A stretch of 64,000 bases of DNA. Source: Chthonobacter rhizosphaerae (GTDB lineage: Bacteria; Pseudomonadota; Alphaproteobacteria; Rhizobiales; Pleomorphomonadaceae). The stretch is from assembly GCF_013839525.1 (NCBI RefSeq), contig NZ_JACDIS010000011.1, positions 90,674-154,673 of the forward strand. The letters are read 5' to 3'. The notes under the pieces are model-generated. The model made no database searches. It saw nothing but the letters and a program-made list of their open reading frames with translations, and was not told where the DNA came from. A program made the position numbers and the translations under genes. Positions 18,071 to 27,265 of the stretch are shown piece after piece; the stretch's first letter is position 1; each line of letters starts with the position of its first letter.

Positions 18071-18928
18071 ATGGCCATCGCCACGCCCCAGAAGACCGTC
18101 TCGGCCGGTCGCGTCACGTTCGGCAACGACCTTCCCTTCGTGCTCATCTCCGGCCCCTGCCAGATCGAGAGCCGCGACCACGCCTTCCGCATCGCCGACG
18201 CGCTCGCCGAGGCGACCGCCAAGGCGGACGTGCCGTTCGTCTACAAGTCGTCCTACGACAAGGCGAACCGCACGTCGCTGAAGGGCCAGCGCGGCATCGG
18301 CATCGAGGCCGGTCTGGAGATCCTCGCCGCCGTCCGGGAAACCTACGGCTGCCCGATCCTCACCGACATCCACGACATCGAGCAGGCCCGCCGGGCCGCC
18401 GAGGTGGTGGACATCATCCAGATCCCGGCCTTCCTCTGCCGCCAGACCGACCTGCTCCTCGCCGCCGGCGAGACCGGCGCGTGCATCAACGTCAAGAAGG
18501 GCCAGTTCCTCGCCCCGTGGGACATGGCGAACGTCGCCGACAAGATCGCCTCCACGGGCAACGAGAACATCCTCCTCTGCGACCGCGGCACCTCGTTCGG
18601 CTACGGCACGCTGATCACCGACTTCCGTGGCCTGCCGGTCATGGCCGAGACCGGCTATCCGGTGGTGTTCGACGCCACCCATTCGGTGCAGGAGCCCGGC
18701 GGGCGCGGCACCTCGTCCGGCGGCAAGCGGGCCTTCGCGCCGACGCTCGCCCGCGCCGCCATGGCGGTCGGCTGCGCGGCGGTGTTCGCGGAGGCCCACG
18801 ACGATCCGGACAACGCCCCGTCCGACGGCCCGAACATGCTGCCGCTCTCCTGGATCCCGGGCTTCCTCGCCGACCTGAAGGCGCTCGACGAGATCGCCAA
18901 GGCGCGGGTGCTGACGGAAGGCTACTGA
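18071..18928 (+). CDS. kdsA: 3-deoxy-8-phosphooctulonate synthase (Kdo8P synthase)
   Basis: 285 aa. It condenses arabinose 5-phosphate with phosphoenolpyruvate to Kdo 8-phosphate for lipid A-core. Typical blocks are LISGPCQIESRDHAF, YKSSYDKANRTSLKGQRG, LTDIHDIEQ, IQIPAFLCRQTDLLLAAG, VNVKKGQF-like INVKKGQFLAPWDM, and DATHSVQEPGG. It sits 33 bp after kdsD, so both Kdo steps are co-transcribed. In other alphaproteobacteria kdsA is often near eno and pdh genes; here it is next to kdsD. Confidence 0.97.
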   Translation: MAIATPQKTVSAGRVTFGNDLPFVLISGPCQIESRDHAFRIADALAEATAKADVPFVYKSSYDKANRTSLKGQRGIGIEAGLEILAAVRETYGCPILTDIHDIEQARRAAEVVDIIQIPAFLCRQTDLLLAAGETGACINVKKGQFLAPWDMANVADKIASTGNENILLCDRGTSFGYGTLITDFRGLPVMAETGYPVVFDATHSVQEPGGRGTSSGGKRAFAPTLARAAMAVGCAAVFAEAHDDPDNAPSDGPNMLPLSWIPGFLADLKALDEIAKARVLTEGY

Positions 18929-18969
18929 CCGGCCGGGCCGCTCCGGCGCGGCCCCTGCCGCCGCCAAGG

Positions 18970-18985
18970 CGCCGCCAAGGCGGCG
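18970..18985. terminator. GC hairpin between convergent kdsA and hydrolase genes
   Basis: CGCCGCC-AA-GGCGGCG is a perfect hairpin in the 71-bp gap between two converging genes. There is no U-run on either strand, so terminator activity is a weak inference from position. Confidence 0.35.
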
Positions 18986-18999
18986 CGGGGCGGCGGCGG

Positions 19000-20193
19000 T
19001 CAGCGCCGGATGATCGCCTCCACCGGGGCGGTCAGGATGGTCGCCGGCGTGGTGATGATCACGCCGGCCGTCGTGCCGACCGCGCCGCCGAGGTTGCGCC
19101 CGATGGTGCCGATGGTCTCGCCGACGCTCGTCTCCTGGAACTCCAGGTCGTCGCCGGCGGCCAACCGGTCGCGCAGGCGCTGCAGGAAGCCGGGCGCCAC
19201 GGCGTTGAACTTGTCGTGGTTCAGGCTGTCCAGCCCCTCCACGTTGGAGAGGTCGATCACGACCACGCCCAGTTCGGCGATGGCGGCCGTGTCCTCCGTG
19301 TAGCCGCCGACGCGCGGCTTGTCGCCGGCCAGGATGCTGGACACGAGGAGCGCCCGGTCGTCCTGCGACACCATCATGATGAAGGGCTTGTCCGGCTTGC
19401 CGTAGCGGTCCATCTGGGCGCGGAAGACGTCCACGTCGATGTCCGGCGAGGCGAGCACCACGTCGGTCAGCTTGCCGCCGAGGTCCGGGTTGCCGCTGAT
19501 CTTGGCCTGCCGCAGCGCCTCCACGGCGATCCAGTTCCCCATCGAGTGGGCGAACAGCACCACGTTGCGCGCCCCGCTGTCGGCGGCGATGCGCAGCGTC
19601 TGCTCCAGGGCGTCCCGGGCCACGGTGGCGCTGTCGCGGTCGTAGACGTAGTCGAGGAGCGAGCCGCGCGACGCCCAGGTGAAGAGCACCGGCACGCCCG
19701 GGAAGTCCGTGTCGTGGACGATCTGGGCGAGCCGGTAGACCCCTTCGTCGAAGGCGGTGTTGTAGCCGTGCACGAACACGAAGACCGTGCGGTTCTCCGG
19801 CGCCTTGGCGCGTACGGCCGCCTCCAGGCGGCCGCGGAACGCGCCCTCCCCGTCCACGTAGTCGCGCTGGCGCGTCACGAAGTGGCGGGCCGGGTCGCCG
19901 GGCGCCCGGCGCGGCCATTCCACCGCGCCCGGCTTGTGGGCGGGCGGAATGGAGACGGTCAGGCGCGCGAAGTCGATACCGTCCGACCGCTCGCCGGAGA
20001 ACATGGCCGGCGTCTCGGGGGCGCGCAGACGGGTCGTGGTGGCGAGGATCTCGACCTCGCTCGCCCCGGGCGCCGGCACGTCCGTCGGGATCAGGGCCCC
20101 TTCGTCCGGTCGGCCGGCGCAGGCCGACAGGGCGAGGACGGCGAGGAGGGCCAGGCGGGGCAGCGAACGCATCGACATTCTTCCATTCAACAT
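19000..20193 (-). CDS. Alpha/beta-hydrolase lipoprotein (DUF900 family)
   Basis: 397 aa from the chosen ATG (MLNGRMSM; the ATG at 20178 is equally possible). A lipoprotein signal follows: RSLPRLALLAVLALSAC, lipobox LSAC at about residue 25. The rest is an alpha/beta hydrolase of the DUF900 type: FVFVHGYNTAFDEGVYRLAQI, nucleophile elbow FAHSMGNWIAVEAL (Ser), and ASPDIDVDVFRAQM with an Asp. The C-terminus carries a hydrophobic stretch rich in Ile/Thr/Val. Substrate unknown. It is convergent to kdsA and divergent from the aminotransferase. Confidence 0.85.
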   Translation of the reverse strand: MLNGRMSMRSLPRLALLAVLALSACAGRPDEGALIPTDVPAPGASEVEILATTTRLRAPETPAMFSGERSDGIDFARLTVSIPPAHKPGAVEWPRRAPGDPARHFVTRQRDYVDGEGAFRGRLEAAVRAKAPENRTVFVFVHGYNTAFDEGVYRLAQIVHDTDFPGVPVLFTWASRGSLLDYVYDRDSATVARDALEQTLRIAADSGARNVVLFAHSMGNWIAVEALRQAKISGNPDLGGKLTDVVLASPDIDVDVFRAQMDRYGKPDKPFIMMVSQDDRALLVSSILAGDKPRVGGYTEDTAAIAELGVVVIDLSNVEGLDSLNHDKFNAVAPGFLQRLRDRLAAGDDLEFQETSVGETIGTIGRNLGGAVGTTAGVIITTPATILTAPVEAIIRR

Positions 20194-20383
20194 GCGGGTT
20201 CTCTTTTGTCGATCCGGCGGCCGTCCCGCAAGGACGATCGTGCCGGCGGCCCGGATCGGCGCGCCCCGGCCGGCCCCGTCCCAGGCCCAGGCCCGGGCCG
20301 CGGAGCCAGGCCGCGGGCCTCTCCTCCATCGACCCTCTGGACAAGCGCGCCGGGATCGTGTCTCCGTTCCGGCTCCGACGAAT

Positions 20384-20395
20384 TTGTGATCACAA
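20384..20395. promoter_or_regulatory. Perfect 12-bp palindrome at the aminotransferase start
   Basis: TTGTGATCACAA ends 4 bp before the ATG. No Shine-Dalgarno sequence lies between it and the start, so the mRNA could be leaderless or the site could overlap the transcript start. The shape recalls FadR-type GntR operators (T-G-T...A-C-A), but no such regulator gene is in the window. Confidence 0.5.
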
Positions 20396-20399
20396 CAGC

Positions 20400-21758
20400 A
20401 TGGCCCCACCCTCCCTCACCTCCCGCGCCGCCGCGCTTCTCACCGCCGAGCGCGGACGCTTCGCCGACCGCAACCCCAAGTCCCGCGCGCTCGCGGAGAG
20501 CGCCGGGCGGCATTTCCCCGGCGGCGTGCCGCTCCATTGGATGAAGGACTGGGGCACGCCCTTCCCGCTCGCGGTCGCGGAGGCGTCCGGTGCGGAGGTG
20601 CTGGACGCGGACGGCCACCGTCTGGCGGACTTCTGCCTCGGCGACACCGGCGCCATGTTCGGCCACGCGCCGGCCCCGGTGGTGGAGGCGATCCGCGCGG
20701 CGGCCGGCCACGGCCTCACCGCCATGATGCCGTCCACCGGCACGGCGGCTGTCGGCGACCTCCTCGCCGAGGTGTTCGCCCTGCCGTTCTGGCAGGTGAC
20801 CCAGACGGCGAGCGACGCCAACCGGGCGGTGATCCGCTGGGCCCGGGCGATCACCGGGCGGCCGAGGATCCTGGTGTTCGAAGGCTGCTACCACGGCCAG
20901 GTGGACGACGCCTTCGTGGCCCGCGGGCCGGACGGCCGCACGGTGGTCCGCCCCGGCCTCCTCGGCCAGGTGGCGGACGTCGCCGCCACCACGGTCTGCT
21001 GCCCGTTCAACGACCTGCCGGCCGTCGAGGCGGCGCTCGCGGCCGGCGACGTGGCGCTGGTCCTCACCGAGCCGGCGCTCACGAACACCGCCATGGTGCT
21101 GCCCGCGCCCGGCTTCCTGGACGGCCTCGCGGCCGCCTGCCGGCGCGCCGGAACCCTCCTCTGCCTCGACGAGACCCACACGATCTCCACCGCGCGCGGC
21201 GGCTACGCCAGGGCGCACGGCCTCAAGCCGGACTTCCTGGTGGTCGGCAAGCCGGTCGCCGGCGGCCTTCCGGCCGCCGTGTTCGGCTTCACCGCCGACG
21301 TGGAGGCGGCCATGCGCCGGGCCGACGCGGAGCGGCCGGCGGGCTATTCGGGCATCGGCACCACGCTCTCCGGCAACATGCTCCAGCTCGCCGCCATGCG
21401 GGCGACGCTTGAGGACGTCATGACGCCGGAGGCCTACGGCCACATGCTGGCGCTCTCGGACCGGCTCGCCGCGGAGCTTTCCGCCGCCATTACCCGGCAC
21501 GGCCTGCCCTGGTCGGTGACGCGCCTCGGCGCCCGGGCGGAGATCGTCCACTCGCCGACGCCGCTCACGGACGGCGCCCACGCGGCCGCCACGATCGATC
21601 ACGACCTGGAGGCGGCGATCCACATCGCGCTCCTCAACCGCGAGGTCATCGTGACGCCCTTCCACAACATGACCCTCGTGTCGCCCGCCACCACCGCCGC
21701 CCACGTGGGCCGGCTGGCGGAGGCCTTCGACGACACCCTCACGGCTCTTCTCCGGTGA
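20400..21758 (+). CDS. Class III PLP aminotransferase, glutamate-1-semialdehyde aminotransferase-like
   Basis: 452 aa from the chosen ATG. It is a fold-type I PLP enzyme related to GSA aminomutases and omega-aminotransferases: cofactor-phosphate region MMPSTGTAAVGDLLAEVF, GCYHGQVDD, PLP Asp in CLDETHTIST, and Schiff-base Lys in VVGKPVAGGLPAAVFGF. The open frame reaches back to 20358, but those 14 residues overlap the palindrome. It overlaps the next gene by 4 bp (GTGA), so it is translationally coupled to a glutamine-synthetase-like enzyme. That pairing suggests catabolism of an amine or amino acid rather than haem synthesis. Substrate unknown. Confidence 0.8.
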   Translation: MAPPSLTSRAAALLTAERGRFADRNPKSRALAESAGRHFPGGVPLHWMKDWGTPFPLAVAEASGAEVLDADGHRLADFCLGDTGAMFGHAPAPVVEAIRAAAGHGLTAMMPSTGTAAVGDLLAEVFALPFWQVTQTASDANRAVIRWARAITGRPRILVFEGCYHGQVDDAFVARGPDGRTVVRPGLLGQVADVAATTVCCPFNDLPAVEAALAAGDVALVLTEPALTNTAMVLPAPGFLDGLAAACRRAGTLLCLDETHTISTARGGYARAHGLKPDFLVVGKPVAGGLPAAVFGFTADVEAAMRRADAERPAGYSGIGTTLSGNMLQLAAMRATLEDVMTPEAYGHMLALSDRLAAELSAAITRHGLPWSVTRLGARAEIVHSPTPLTDGAHAAATIDHDLEAAIHIALLNREVIVTPFHNMTLVSPATTAAHVGRLAEAFDDTLTALLR

Positions 21759-23143
21759 CCGCCTTGACCGACCGCCCCGCCTTCATCGCCGATCCGTCCG
21801 AGGCCGAGGCCTTCCTCGCCGCCAACCCGGACGTGGTCCAGTTCGAGTGCTTCCTCACCGATCCGTCCGGGGTCCAGCGGGGCAAGATCCTCCGCCGGGA
21901 GGAGATGATGGGCGCCTACCGGCACGGCCGCCCGCTGCCCTGCTCCATCCTGTCGCTCGACATCCGGGGCGCGGACGTGGAGGAGACCGGCCTCGTCTGG
22001 GACGAGGGCGACAGCGACCGCATGTGCCGGCCCGTCAAGGGCACGCTGACCCGCTCGCCGTGGCGGTCGACGCCCACGGCCCAGTTCATCCTCACCTCGT
22101 TCGAGAAGGACGGCAGCGGCTCCGACGCGGACCCGCGCCATGCGCTCGCCCGCGTGACGGACGCCTGCCGGGCCGCCGGCCTCCATCCGGTGGCGGCGGT
22201 GGAGCTGGAATTCTACCTCCTCGACGGCAAGGCGGCCGCCGAGGGCCGCGCCGTGCCGCCGACCGCCCCCAACGGCTTCCGGCAGAGCGAACTGCAGGCC
22301 TATCTCGTCCAGGACCTGTCCGACTTCTCCGGTTTCCTGGACGACGTCTACAAGGCGGCCGAGATCGCCGGCCTGCCGGCCCGCACCCTCATCTCGGAAT
22401 ATTCGCCCGGGCAGCTGGAGATCGTCCTGGAACACCGGGACGACCCGCTCCGGGCCTGCGACGACGCCGTCCTGTGGAAGCGGCTCGTCAAGGGCGTCGC
22501 GGAGCGCCATGGCTACGCGGCCACCTTCATGGCCAAGCCCTACGCGGGCTTCGCCGGGTCGGGCACCCATCTCCACGTGAGCTTCGCCGACGCGGCCGGC
22601 ACGAACCTCTTCGCCGGCGAGGAGCCGGCCGGCAACGCGCTCCTGCGCCAGGCGATCGCGGGCCTGGAAGCCACCATGGCGGAGTCCATGGCGCTGTTCG
22701 CCCCGAACGCCAATTCCTACCGCCGCTTCCGGGCCAATTCCTACGCGCCGGTCGGCCCGGCCTGGGCGATCGACAACCGGTCGGTGCCGATCCGCGTCAC
22801 CGCCGGGCCGCCGAAGACGCGGCACCTGGAGCACCGGGTGTGCGGCGCCGACGCCAACCCCTACGTGGTCATGGCGGCCGTGCTCGCCGGCATGCTGGAG
22901 GGGGTGGAGAAGGGCCTCGCCCCGTCCGAGCCGATCACCGGCAACGGCTACGACCAGATCCCCCCGTCGCTGCCCCGGCACTGGCCGGAGGCGCTCCGCC
23001 GGGCGCGCCAGTCCGACTTCCTGAAGCGGCGGCTCGGCGAGCGGTTCACCGACGTCTTCCTCACCATCAAGGAAGCCGAGTGCGACCGCTTCTTCGCCGA
23101 GATCACCGACCGGGACTACGCCTGGTACCTGCGCCTCGCCTGA
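21755..23143 (+). CDS. Glutamine-synthetase family protein (PuuA-like)
   Basis: 462 aa, GTG start inside the stop of the aminotransferase. The GS fold has an N-terminal beta-grasp (VVQFECFLTDPSGVQRGKIL) and a catalytic domain with AVELEFYLLDG, ISEYSPGQLEIVLEH, GSGTHLHVSF and NSYRRFRANSYAP...WAIDNRSVPIRV. The adenylylation-loop Tyr of GlnA is not evident. The GxxHLHxS and EYxPGQxE spacing fits gamma-glutamylpolyamine/glutamate-amine ligases (PuuA, GlnA3-type). Likely role: gamma-glutamylation of an amine, coupled to the preceding aminotransferase. This is inference. Confidence 0.85.
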   Translation: MTALTDRPAFIADPSEAEAFLAANPDVVQFECFLTDPSGVQRGKILRREEMMGAYRHGRPLPCSILSLDIRGADVEETGLVWDEGDSDRMCRPVKGTLTRSPWRSTPTAQFILTSFEKDGSGSDADPRHALARVTDACRAAGLHPVAAVELEFYLLDGKAAAEGRAVPPTAPNGFRQSELQAYLVQDLSDFSGFLDDVYKAAEIAGLPARTLISEYSPGQLEIVLEHRDDPLRACDDAVLWKRLVKGVAERHGYAATFMAKPYAGFAGSGTHLHVSFADAAGTNLFAGEEPAGNALLRQAIAGLEATMAESMALFAPNANSYRRFRANSYAPVGPAWAIDNRSVPIRVTAGPPKTRHLEHRVCGADANPYVVMAAVLAGMLEGVEKGLAPSEPITGNGYDQIPPSLPRHWPEALRRARQSDFLKRRLGERFTDVFLTIKEAECDRFFAEITDRDYAWYLRLA

Positions 23144-23267
23144 CGGGCCCGCCGCGTCGGGGCGCGGCGGTTTCGGCCCCGCCCGTCATCGACCCGCCGC
23201 GTCGACGGCCCTATTCTCTTCCCGGCCGCCCGCCGAGGGCGGCCGCATCCACCATGGGAGAGACATC

Positions 23268-23693
23268 ATGAAGCGCACCGCAACGGCAGTCTGGGCCGGA
23301 GCCCTCAAGGACGGCAAGGGCACGATCGACACCCAGAGCGGCACGTTCTCCGGCCAGCCCTACTCGTTCAAGGGCCGGTTCGAGGACGAGAGCGGACGCT
23401 CCGGCACGAACCCGGAGGAGCTGATCGCCGCCGCCCACGCGGGCTGCTTCGCCATGCAGCTGTCCCATTTCCTGGCCGAGAACGGCACGCCGGCGGATCG
23501 CCTGGAGGCGACCGCCGCCGTGGAGCTGATACCGGGCACCGGCATCACCGGCAGCGCGCTGACCCTGAAGGCGACCGTGCCGGGCATCGACGAGGCGAAG
23601 TTCCGCGAGCTCGCCGACAAGGCGAAGGCCGAATGCCCGGTCTCGCGCGCCCTCGGAGCCATCACGGTGACCCTCGACGCCTCGCTCGCCTGA
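23268..23693 (+). CDS. osmC: OsmC/Ohr-family peroxide-reducing protein
   Basis: 141 aa, the normal length. OsmC proteins reduce organic hydroperoxides with a reactive Cys pair. Here the first Cys is in NPEELIAAAHAGCFAMQL (about residue 60) and the second in KAKAECPVSRAL (about 125). The start motif MKRTATAVWAGALKDGKGTI matches the OsmC (not Ohr) subgroup. GGGAGAGACATC precedes the ATG as ribosome binding site. It is a single gene between the GS-like gene and convergent recR. Confidence 0.92.
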   Translation: MKRTATAVWAGALKDGKGTIDTQSGTFSGQPYSFKGRFEDESGRSGTNPEELIAAAHAGCFAMQLSHFLAENGTPADRLEATAAVELIPGTGITGSALTLKATVPGIDEAKFRELADKAKAECPVSRALGAITVTLDASLA

Positions 23694-23890
23694 GCCATGG
23701 CTCGTGAAGGTCGGCATGCCGGCGCCCGTCGAGGGCCCGGCAGGCCGGGACGTCACGAGCCTGATCTGAGAGGCGGGGGCCGCGGCGTCCCGACGACGCG
23801 CGGCCCGGACGACGACGGACGCGCGGGCGTGACCGCCGCCCGCGCCCCTTCAGGGGCCGCCGCCCGCCGTGGGCCGGCGATCCGCCGCGA

Positions 23891-24496
23891 TCAGAAGGGC
23901 GTGCGCGCCCGGATGGCCGCCGCCAGGGTGCCTTCGTCCAGATAGTCGAGCTCGCCGCCGACCGGCACCCCGTGGGCGAGCCGCGACACCGTCACGTCGA
24001 GGCCCTGCAGCCGGTCGGTCACGTAGTGGGCCGTCGTCTGGCCGTCCACCGTGGCGTTCACCGCCAGGATCACCTCCCGGACGGCGGGGTCGTGCGCCCG
24101 CTCCACGAGCCCGGCGATGTCGAGGTCGTCCGGGCCGACGCCGTTCAGCGGAGAGAGGACGCCGCCGAGCACGTGGTACCGGGCGTCCACGGCCCCGGAC
24201 CGCTCCAGCGCCCAGAGGTCGGACACGTCCTCCACCACCACGATCGTGCTGGCGTCCCGGCGCGGGTCGGTGCAGACCGCGCACGGGTCCGACGTGTCGA
24301 TGTTGCCGCAGGTGGAGCAGACGCGGACGCTCTCGCCCACCCGGCCGAGGGCCTCGGCGAGCGGCACCAGGAGCTGGTCCTTGCGCTTGACGAGCTGCAG
24401 GGCGGCGCGGCGCGCCGACCGCGGCCCGAGCCCCGGCAGGCGCGCCAGGAGCTGGACCAGCCGCTCGATCTCCGGACCGGTGACGCGTCTCGACAT
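23891..24496 (-). CDS. recR: Recombination mediator RecR
   Basis: 201 aa, the normal length. RecR works with RecO (and RecF) to load RecA on gapped DNA. An N-terminal HhH region ([21 protein letters not shown]) is followed by the zinc finger [16 protein letters not shown] and a Toprim domain ([15 protein letters not shown]...[19 protein letters not shown]). The C-terminus [21 protein letters not shown] is typical. It is downstream of ybaB and dnaX (gap 53 bp), the common conserved trio. Confidence 0.97.
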   Translation of the reverse strand: MSRRVTGPEIERLVQLLARLPGLGPRSARRAALQLVKRKDQLLVPLAEALGRVGESVRVCSTCGNIDTSDPCAVCTDPRRDASTIVVVEDVSDLWALERSGAVDARYHVLGGVLSPLNGVGPDDLDIAGLVERAHDPAVREVILAVNATVDGQTTAHYVTDRLQGLDVTVSRLAHGVPVGGELDYLDEGTLAAAIRARTPF

Positions 24497-24549
24497 GGAT
24501 GTCCTTCAGGCAGGCGCCCGCCGGGCGCGGCGTTCGGGCGGGGCGGGGC

Positions 24550-24876
24550 TCAGAACGGCAGCTTCATGCCGGCCGGCAGGTTGAGCCCGCCGGTCACCGA
24601 CTGCATCTTCTCGGCGACGGCGGCCTCCAGCTTGACGCGCGCGTCCGCGTGGGCGGCCACGATCAGGTCCTCCAGGATGTCCACCTCGTCCTCCTTGGCG
24701 AGCGACGGGTCGATCTTCAGGGCCTTCAGGTCGCCCTTGCCGGACAGGGTCACCGACACGAGGCCCGCGCCGGAGGCGCCGGTCACCTCCAGGCGGCCGA
24801 TCTCCTCCTGGGCCTCGGCCATCTTGGCCTGGAGGGCCTGGGCCTGCTTCATCATCTTGCCGAGGTCGCCGAACAT
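24550..24876 (-). CDS. ybaB: YbaB/EbfC nucleoid-associated protein
   Basis: 108 aa. This small dimeric DNA-binding protein shows the usual pattern: [19 protein letters not shown], a coiled region, and a conserved core VSGKG-like [18 protein letters not shown], then [18 protein letters not shown] and a C-terminal [15 protein letters not shown] longer open frame exists upstream, but GAAGGAGAT lies just before this ATG and the family N-terminus is MF(G/K)(D/N)LG. It lies between dnaX and recR. Confidence 0.96.
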   Translation of the reverse strand: MFGDLGKMMKQAQALQAKMAEAQEEIGRLEVTGASGAGLVSVTLSGKGDLKALKIDPSLAKEDEVDILEDLIVAAHADARVKLEAAVAEKMQSVTGGLNLPAGMKLPF

Positions 24877-24910
24877 GGGAGATCTCCTTCGTCTTCGGGT
24901 CTTGGTATGG

Positions 24911-26749
24911 TTAGTCGTCGAAATCCGACGGGACCCAGTCGGGCACCAGGAAGTCGCCGTCGAGGTCGTCCGCCATGGTGCCGACCGGGTCGAACACCGT
25001 CTCCGCCGCCGCCTCCTGGGCCTCCAGGCGCACGTCCACGATCTCGGCGCCCGGGAAGCGGGCCAGGATGGCGGAGACCACCGGGTCGGCCCGGGCGTCG
25101 TCCACCGCCATCCGGCGGGCGGCGTCGCGGCGGGACTGGATGGTCTCCTCGCCGTCCTCGCGCGACAGGGCCACGATCCAGCGCCGGCCGGTCCAGTCGG
25201 TGAGCTTGCGGCCGAGGTCGCCGGCAAGGTTCGGGTGGGCCGTCGGCAGCGGATTGAGCTCCAGCCGGCCGTCCTCCAGGCGGACGAGCCGGACGTCGCG
25301 CTCGAGCGCGATCTTGAGGCCGATCTCGCGCTTCTCGGCGAGGAGCGCGATCACGTCGTCGAAGGTGGCGAGCGCCAGCGTCGGCTCGCCGGCCGGCTGG
25401 GGCCGGGCGGGCTCGCGGGCGCCGGACCGGCCGTCCGCCGCCACCGTGCGCAGCATGGCCTGGGGCGCGCCGCCGCCCAGGCCGCCGCCGCCGGGACCGG
25501 CGCCGAGGCCGCTCCCGGGGCCTCCGGGACCGCCCTGGAAGGCGGCGATGCCCTCGCGCAGCTGCCGGATCGCCTCGTCCGGGGTCGGCAGGTCGCTCGC
25601 ATAGGCGAGGCGCACCAGCACCATCTCGGCGGCCGGCAGCGGCCGGGGCGCCGCCTGCACCTCGGCGATGCCCTTCAGGAGCAGCTGCCAGGCGCGCGAC
25701 AGCACGCGGACCGACAGCGCGTCCGCGAACGCCTTGCCGCGGGCGCGCTCCGCCTCGGTCAGCGCCGGGTCGTCCGCCATGGCGGGCATGTGCTTCATGC
25801 GGGTGACGAGGTGCACGAAGGCGGCGAGATCGGAGAGGAGCACCGCCGGGTCGGCGCCGACGTCGTACTGGTCGGAGAGTTCCGCGAGCGCCGCCCCCAC
25901 GTCGCCCTTCATGATCATCTCGAAGAGATCGATCACCCGGGCCCGGTCGGCGAGGCCCAGCATGCTGCGCACGGTCTCGGCCGACACCGAGCCGCCGCCG
26001 TGGGCGATCGCCTGGTCCAGAATGGTGAGGCTGTCGCGCACCGAGCCTTCCGCCGCCCGGGCGATCAGGGCGACCGCCTCGTCCTCGATCGTCACCGCCT
26101 CGGCGGCCGCGATCGCCTTCAGGTGGCCGGTGATCAGGCCGCCGTCCACCCGGCGCAGGTCGAAGCGCTGGCAGCGGGACAGGACCGTGATCGGCACCTT
26201 GCGGATCTCGGTGGTGGCGAAGATGAACTTCACGTGCTCCGGCGGCTCCTCCAGGGTCTTCAGGAGGGCGTTGAACGCCGCCGTGGAGAGCATGTGCACT
26301 TCGTCGATGATGTAGACCTTGTAGCGGGCCGACACGGGCTTGTAGCGCGACGCCTCGATCACCTCGCGCACGTCGTTGACGCCGGTGTGGGAGGCGGCGT
26401 CCATCTCGATCACGTCCACGTGCCGGCCTTCCATGATGGCGCGGCAGTGGACGCCCTCGCGGGCGAGATCGACGGTCGGACGGTCCGCCTCGCCGGGCAC
26501 CTCGTAGTTGAGCGCGCGGGCGAGGATGCGGGCGGTGGTGGTCTTGCCCACCCCGCGCACGCCGGTCAGCATCCAGGCCTGGGCGATGCGGCCGGTCTCG
26601 AACGCGTTCGAGAGGGTGCGCACCATGGCGCCGTGGCCGATCAGGTCGGCGAAGCTCTGGGGACGGTACTTGCGGGCGAGGACGCGGTAGCCGCCGGGCT
26701 TCCCGTCGGCAGGCGGCGCGGCTTCGATGAGGGCGGGCGTGTCGTCCAT
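24911..26749 (-). CDS. dnaX: DNA polymerase III subunits gamma and tau
   Basis: 612 aa from the ATG giving [13 protein letters not shown] (open upstream, but only low-complexity sequence). It is the clamp-loader ATPase: [12 protein letters not shown], Walker [20 protein letters not shown], Walker [11 protein letters not shown], sensor [14 protein letters not shown], sensor [16 protein letters not shown]. The zinc module of E. coli DnaX is degenerate: of its four cysteines only one seems kept ([11 protein letters not shown]). After about residue 370 comes the tau-like region with a Gly/Pro/Ala linker. It lies downstream of the SRP RNA and upstream of ybaB. A possible programmed frameshift for gamma was not identified. 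Confidence 0.96.
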   Translation of the reverse strand: MDDTPALIEAAPPADGKPGGYRVLARKYRPQSFADLIGHGAMVRTLSNAFETGRIAQAWMLTGVRGVGKTTTARILARALNYEVPGEADRPTVDLAREGVHCRAIMEGRHVDVIEMDAASHTGVNDVREVIEASRYKPVSARYKVYIIDEVHMLSTAAFNALLKTLEEPPEHVKFIFATTEIRKVPITVLSRCQRFDLRRVDGGLITGHLKAIAAAEAVTIEDEAVALIARAAEGSVRDSLTILDQAIAHGGGSVSAETVRSMLGLADRARVIDLFEMIMKGDVGAALAELSDQYDVGADPAVLLSDLAAFVHLVTRMKHMPAMADDPALTEAERARGKAFADALSVRVLSRAWQLLLKGIAEVQAAPRPLPAAEMVLVRLAYASDLPTPDEAIRQLREGIAAFQGGPGGPGSGLGAGPGGGGLGGGAPQAMLRTVAADGRSGAREPARPQPAGEPTLALATFDDVIALLAEKREIGLKIALERDVRLVRLEDGRLELNPLPTAHPNLAGDLGRKLTDWTGRRWIVALSREDGEETIQSRRDAARRMAVDDARADPVVSAILARFPGAEIVDVRLEAQEAAAETVFDPVGTMADDLDGDFLVPDWVPSDFDD

Positions 26750-26860
26750 GGTCGGCTCCGGCGAGGCGCGGTCATCTCTGGCGCGGCGCGCCGGCGGGGA
26801 CCGCGGACCCGGATCCCTCATCCCCGAGGCCCGCACGGGGCGGGAGGAGCGGTGCGGGGT

Positions 26861-26956
26861 GGGAGGCCGACGAGTGACCCGAGCCGGAGCTCGTTGGGGC
26901 TGCTTCCTTCCGGACCTGACCCGGTTGGCGAGTGGCACGTCCACCGCCAACCTCCC
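26861..26956 (-). ncRNA. ffs: 4.5S / SRP RNA, small bacterial type
   Basis: The minus strand carries the conserved SRP core GGTCAGGTCCGGAAGGAAGC (about 26902-26922 read in reverse) in the tip of a long hairpin closed by GGGAGG (26956-26951) and CCTCCC (26866-26861). The length of about 96 nt fits the Alu-less bacterial form. It binds Ffh for co-translational membrane targeting. Location just upstream of dnaX is the usual alphaproteobacterial place. A weak -10-like TATGTG lies a few bases upstream of the predicted 5' end. Confidence 0.93.
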
Positions 26957-27265
26957 GCGTCACATATCGCGACTGGAGGGGAAAAACGCAAGAGGGCTTC
27001 GGCGCATCGCCTGGGGACGGCCCCCGCGCCCCACCCGCCGCCGGCCTCCCGGTCCCGTCGCCGCGGCGGATCCCCGAACCCGGTCCCCGAACCACCTCAT
27101 GACATTTCCGTTATCCAGCCGGGTCGGTCCTGGTTTCGCCCCATCGCGCCCATAGGTGCCCTGGAAAGAGCCGCCCTTTTGCCGCGCCCGGCCCGCCGGG
27201 CGCCGGTTTGCAATCACCGGCGTATGGTGAAAATCTAAGGGGCCGACGCTTCGGGAGGAACGCCG
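26957..27265. other. SRP RNA - yejA divergent intergenic region (309 bp)
   Basis: Non-coding. Near the left end, on the minus strand, it holds TATGTG and further up TTGCG/TTTTT, a plausible SRP RNA promoter. On the right it has a perfect 8-bp hairpin GCGCCCGG-CCCG-CCGGGCGC (27184-27203), GTATGGT-type sequence and a strong GGGAGG (27253-27258) spaced 7 bp before the TTG start of yejA. Confidence 0.5.

Noticed and set aside
20384..20395. CRP/cAMP site
   Set aside because: CRP needs TGTGA-N6-TCACA; here the half-sites abut without spacer, so a GntR-type or unknown operator is more likely.
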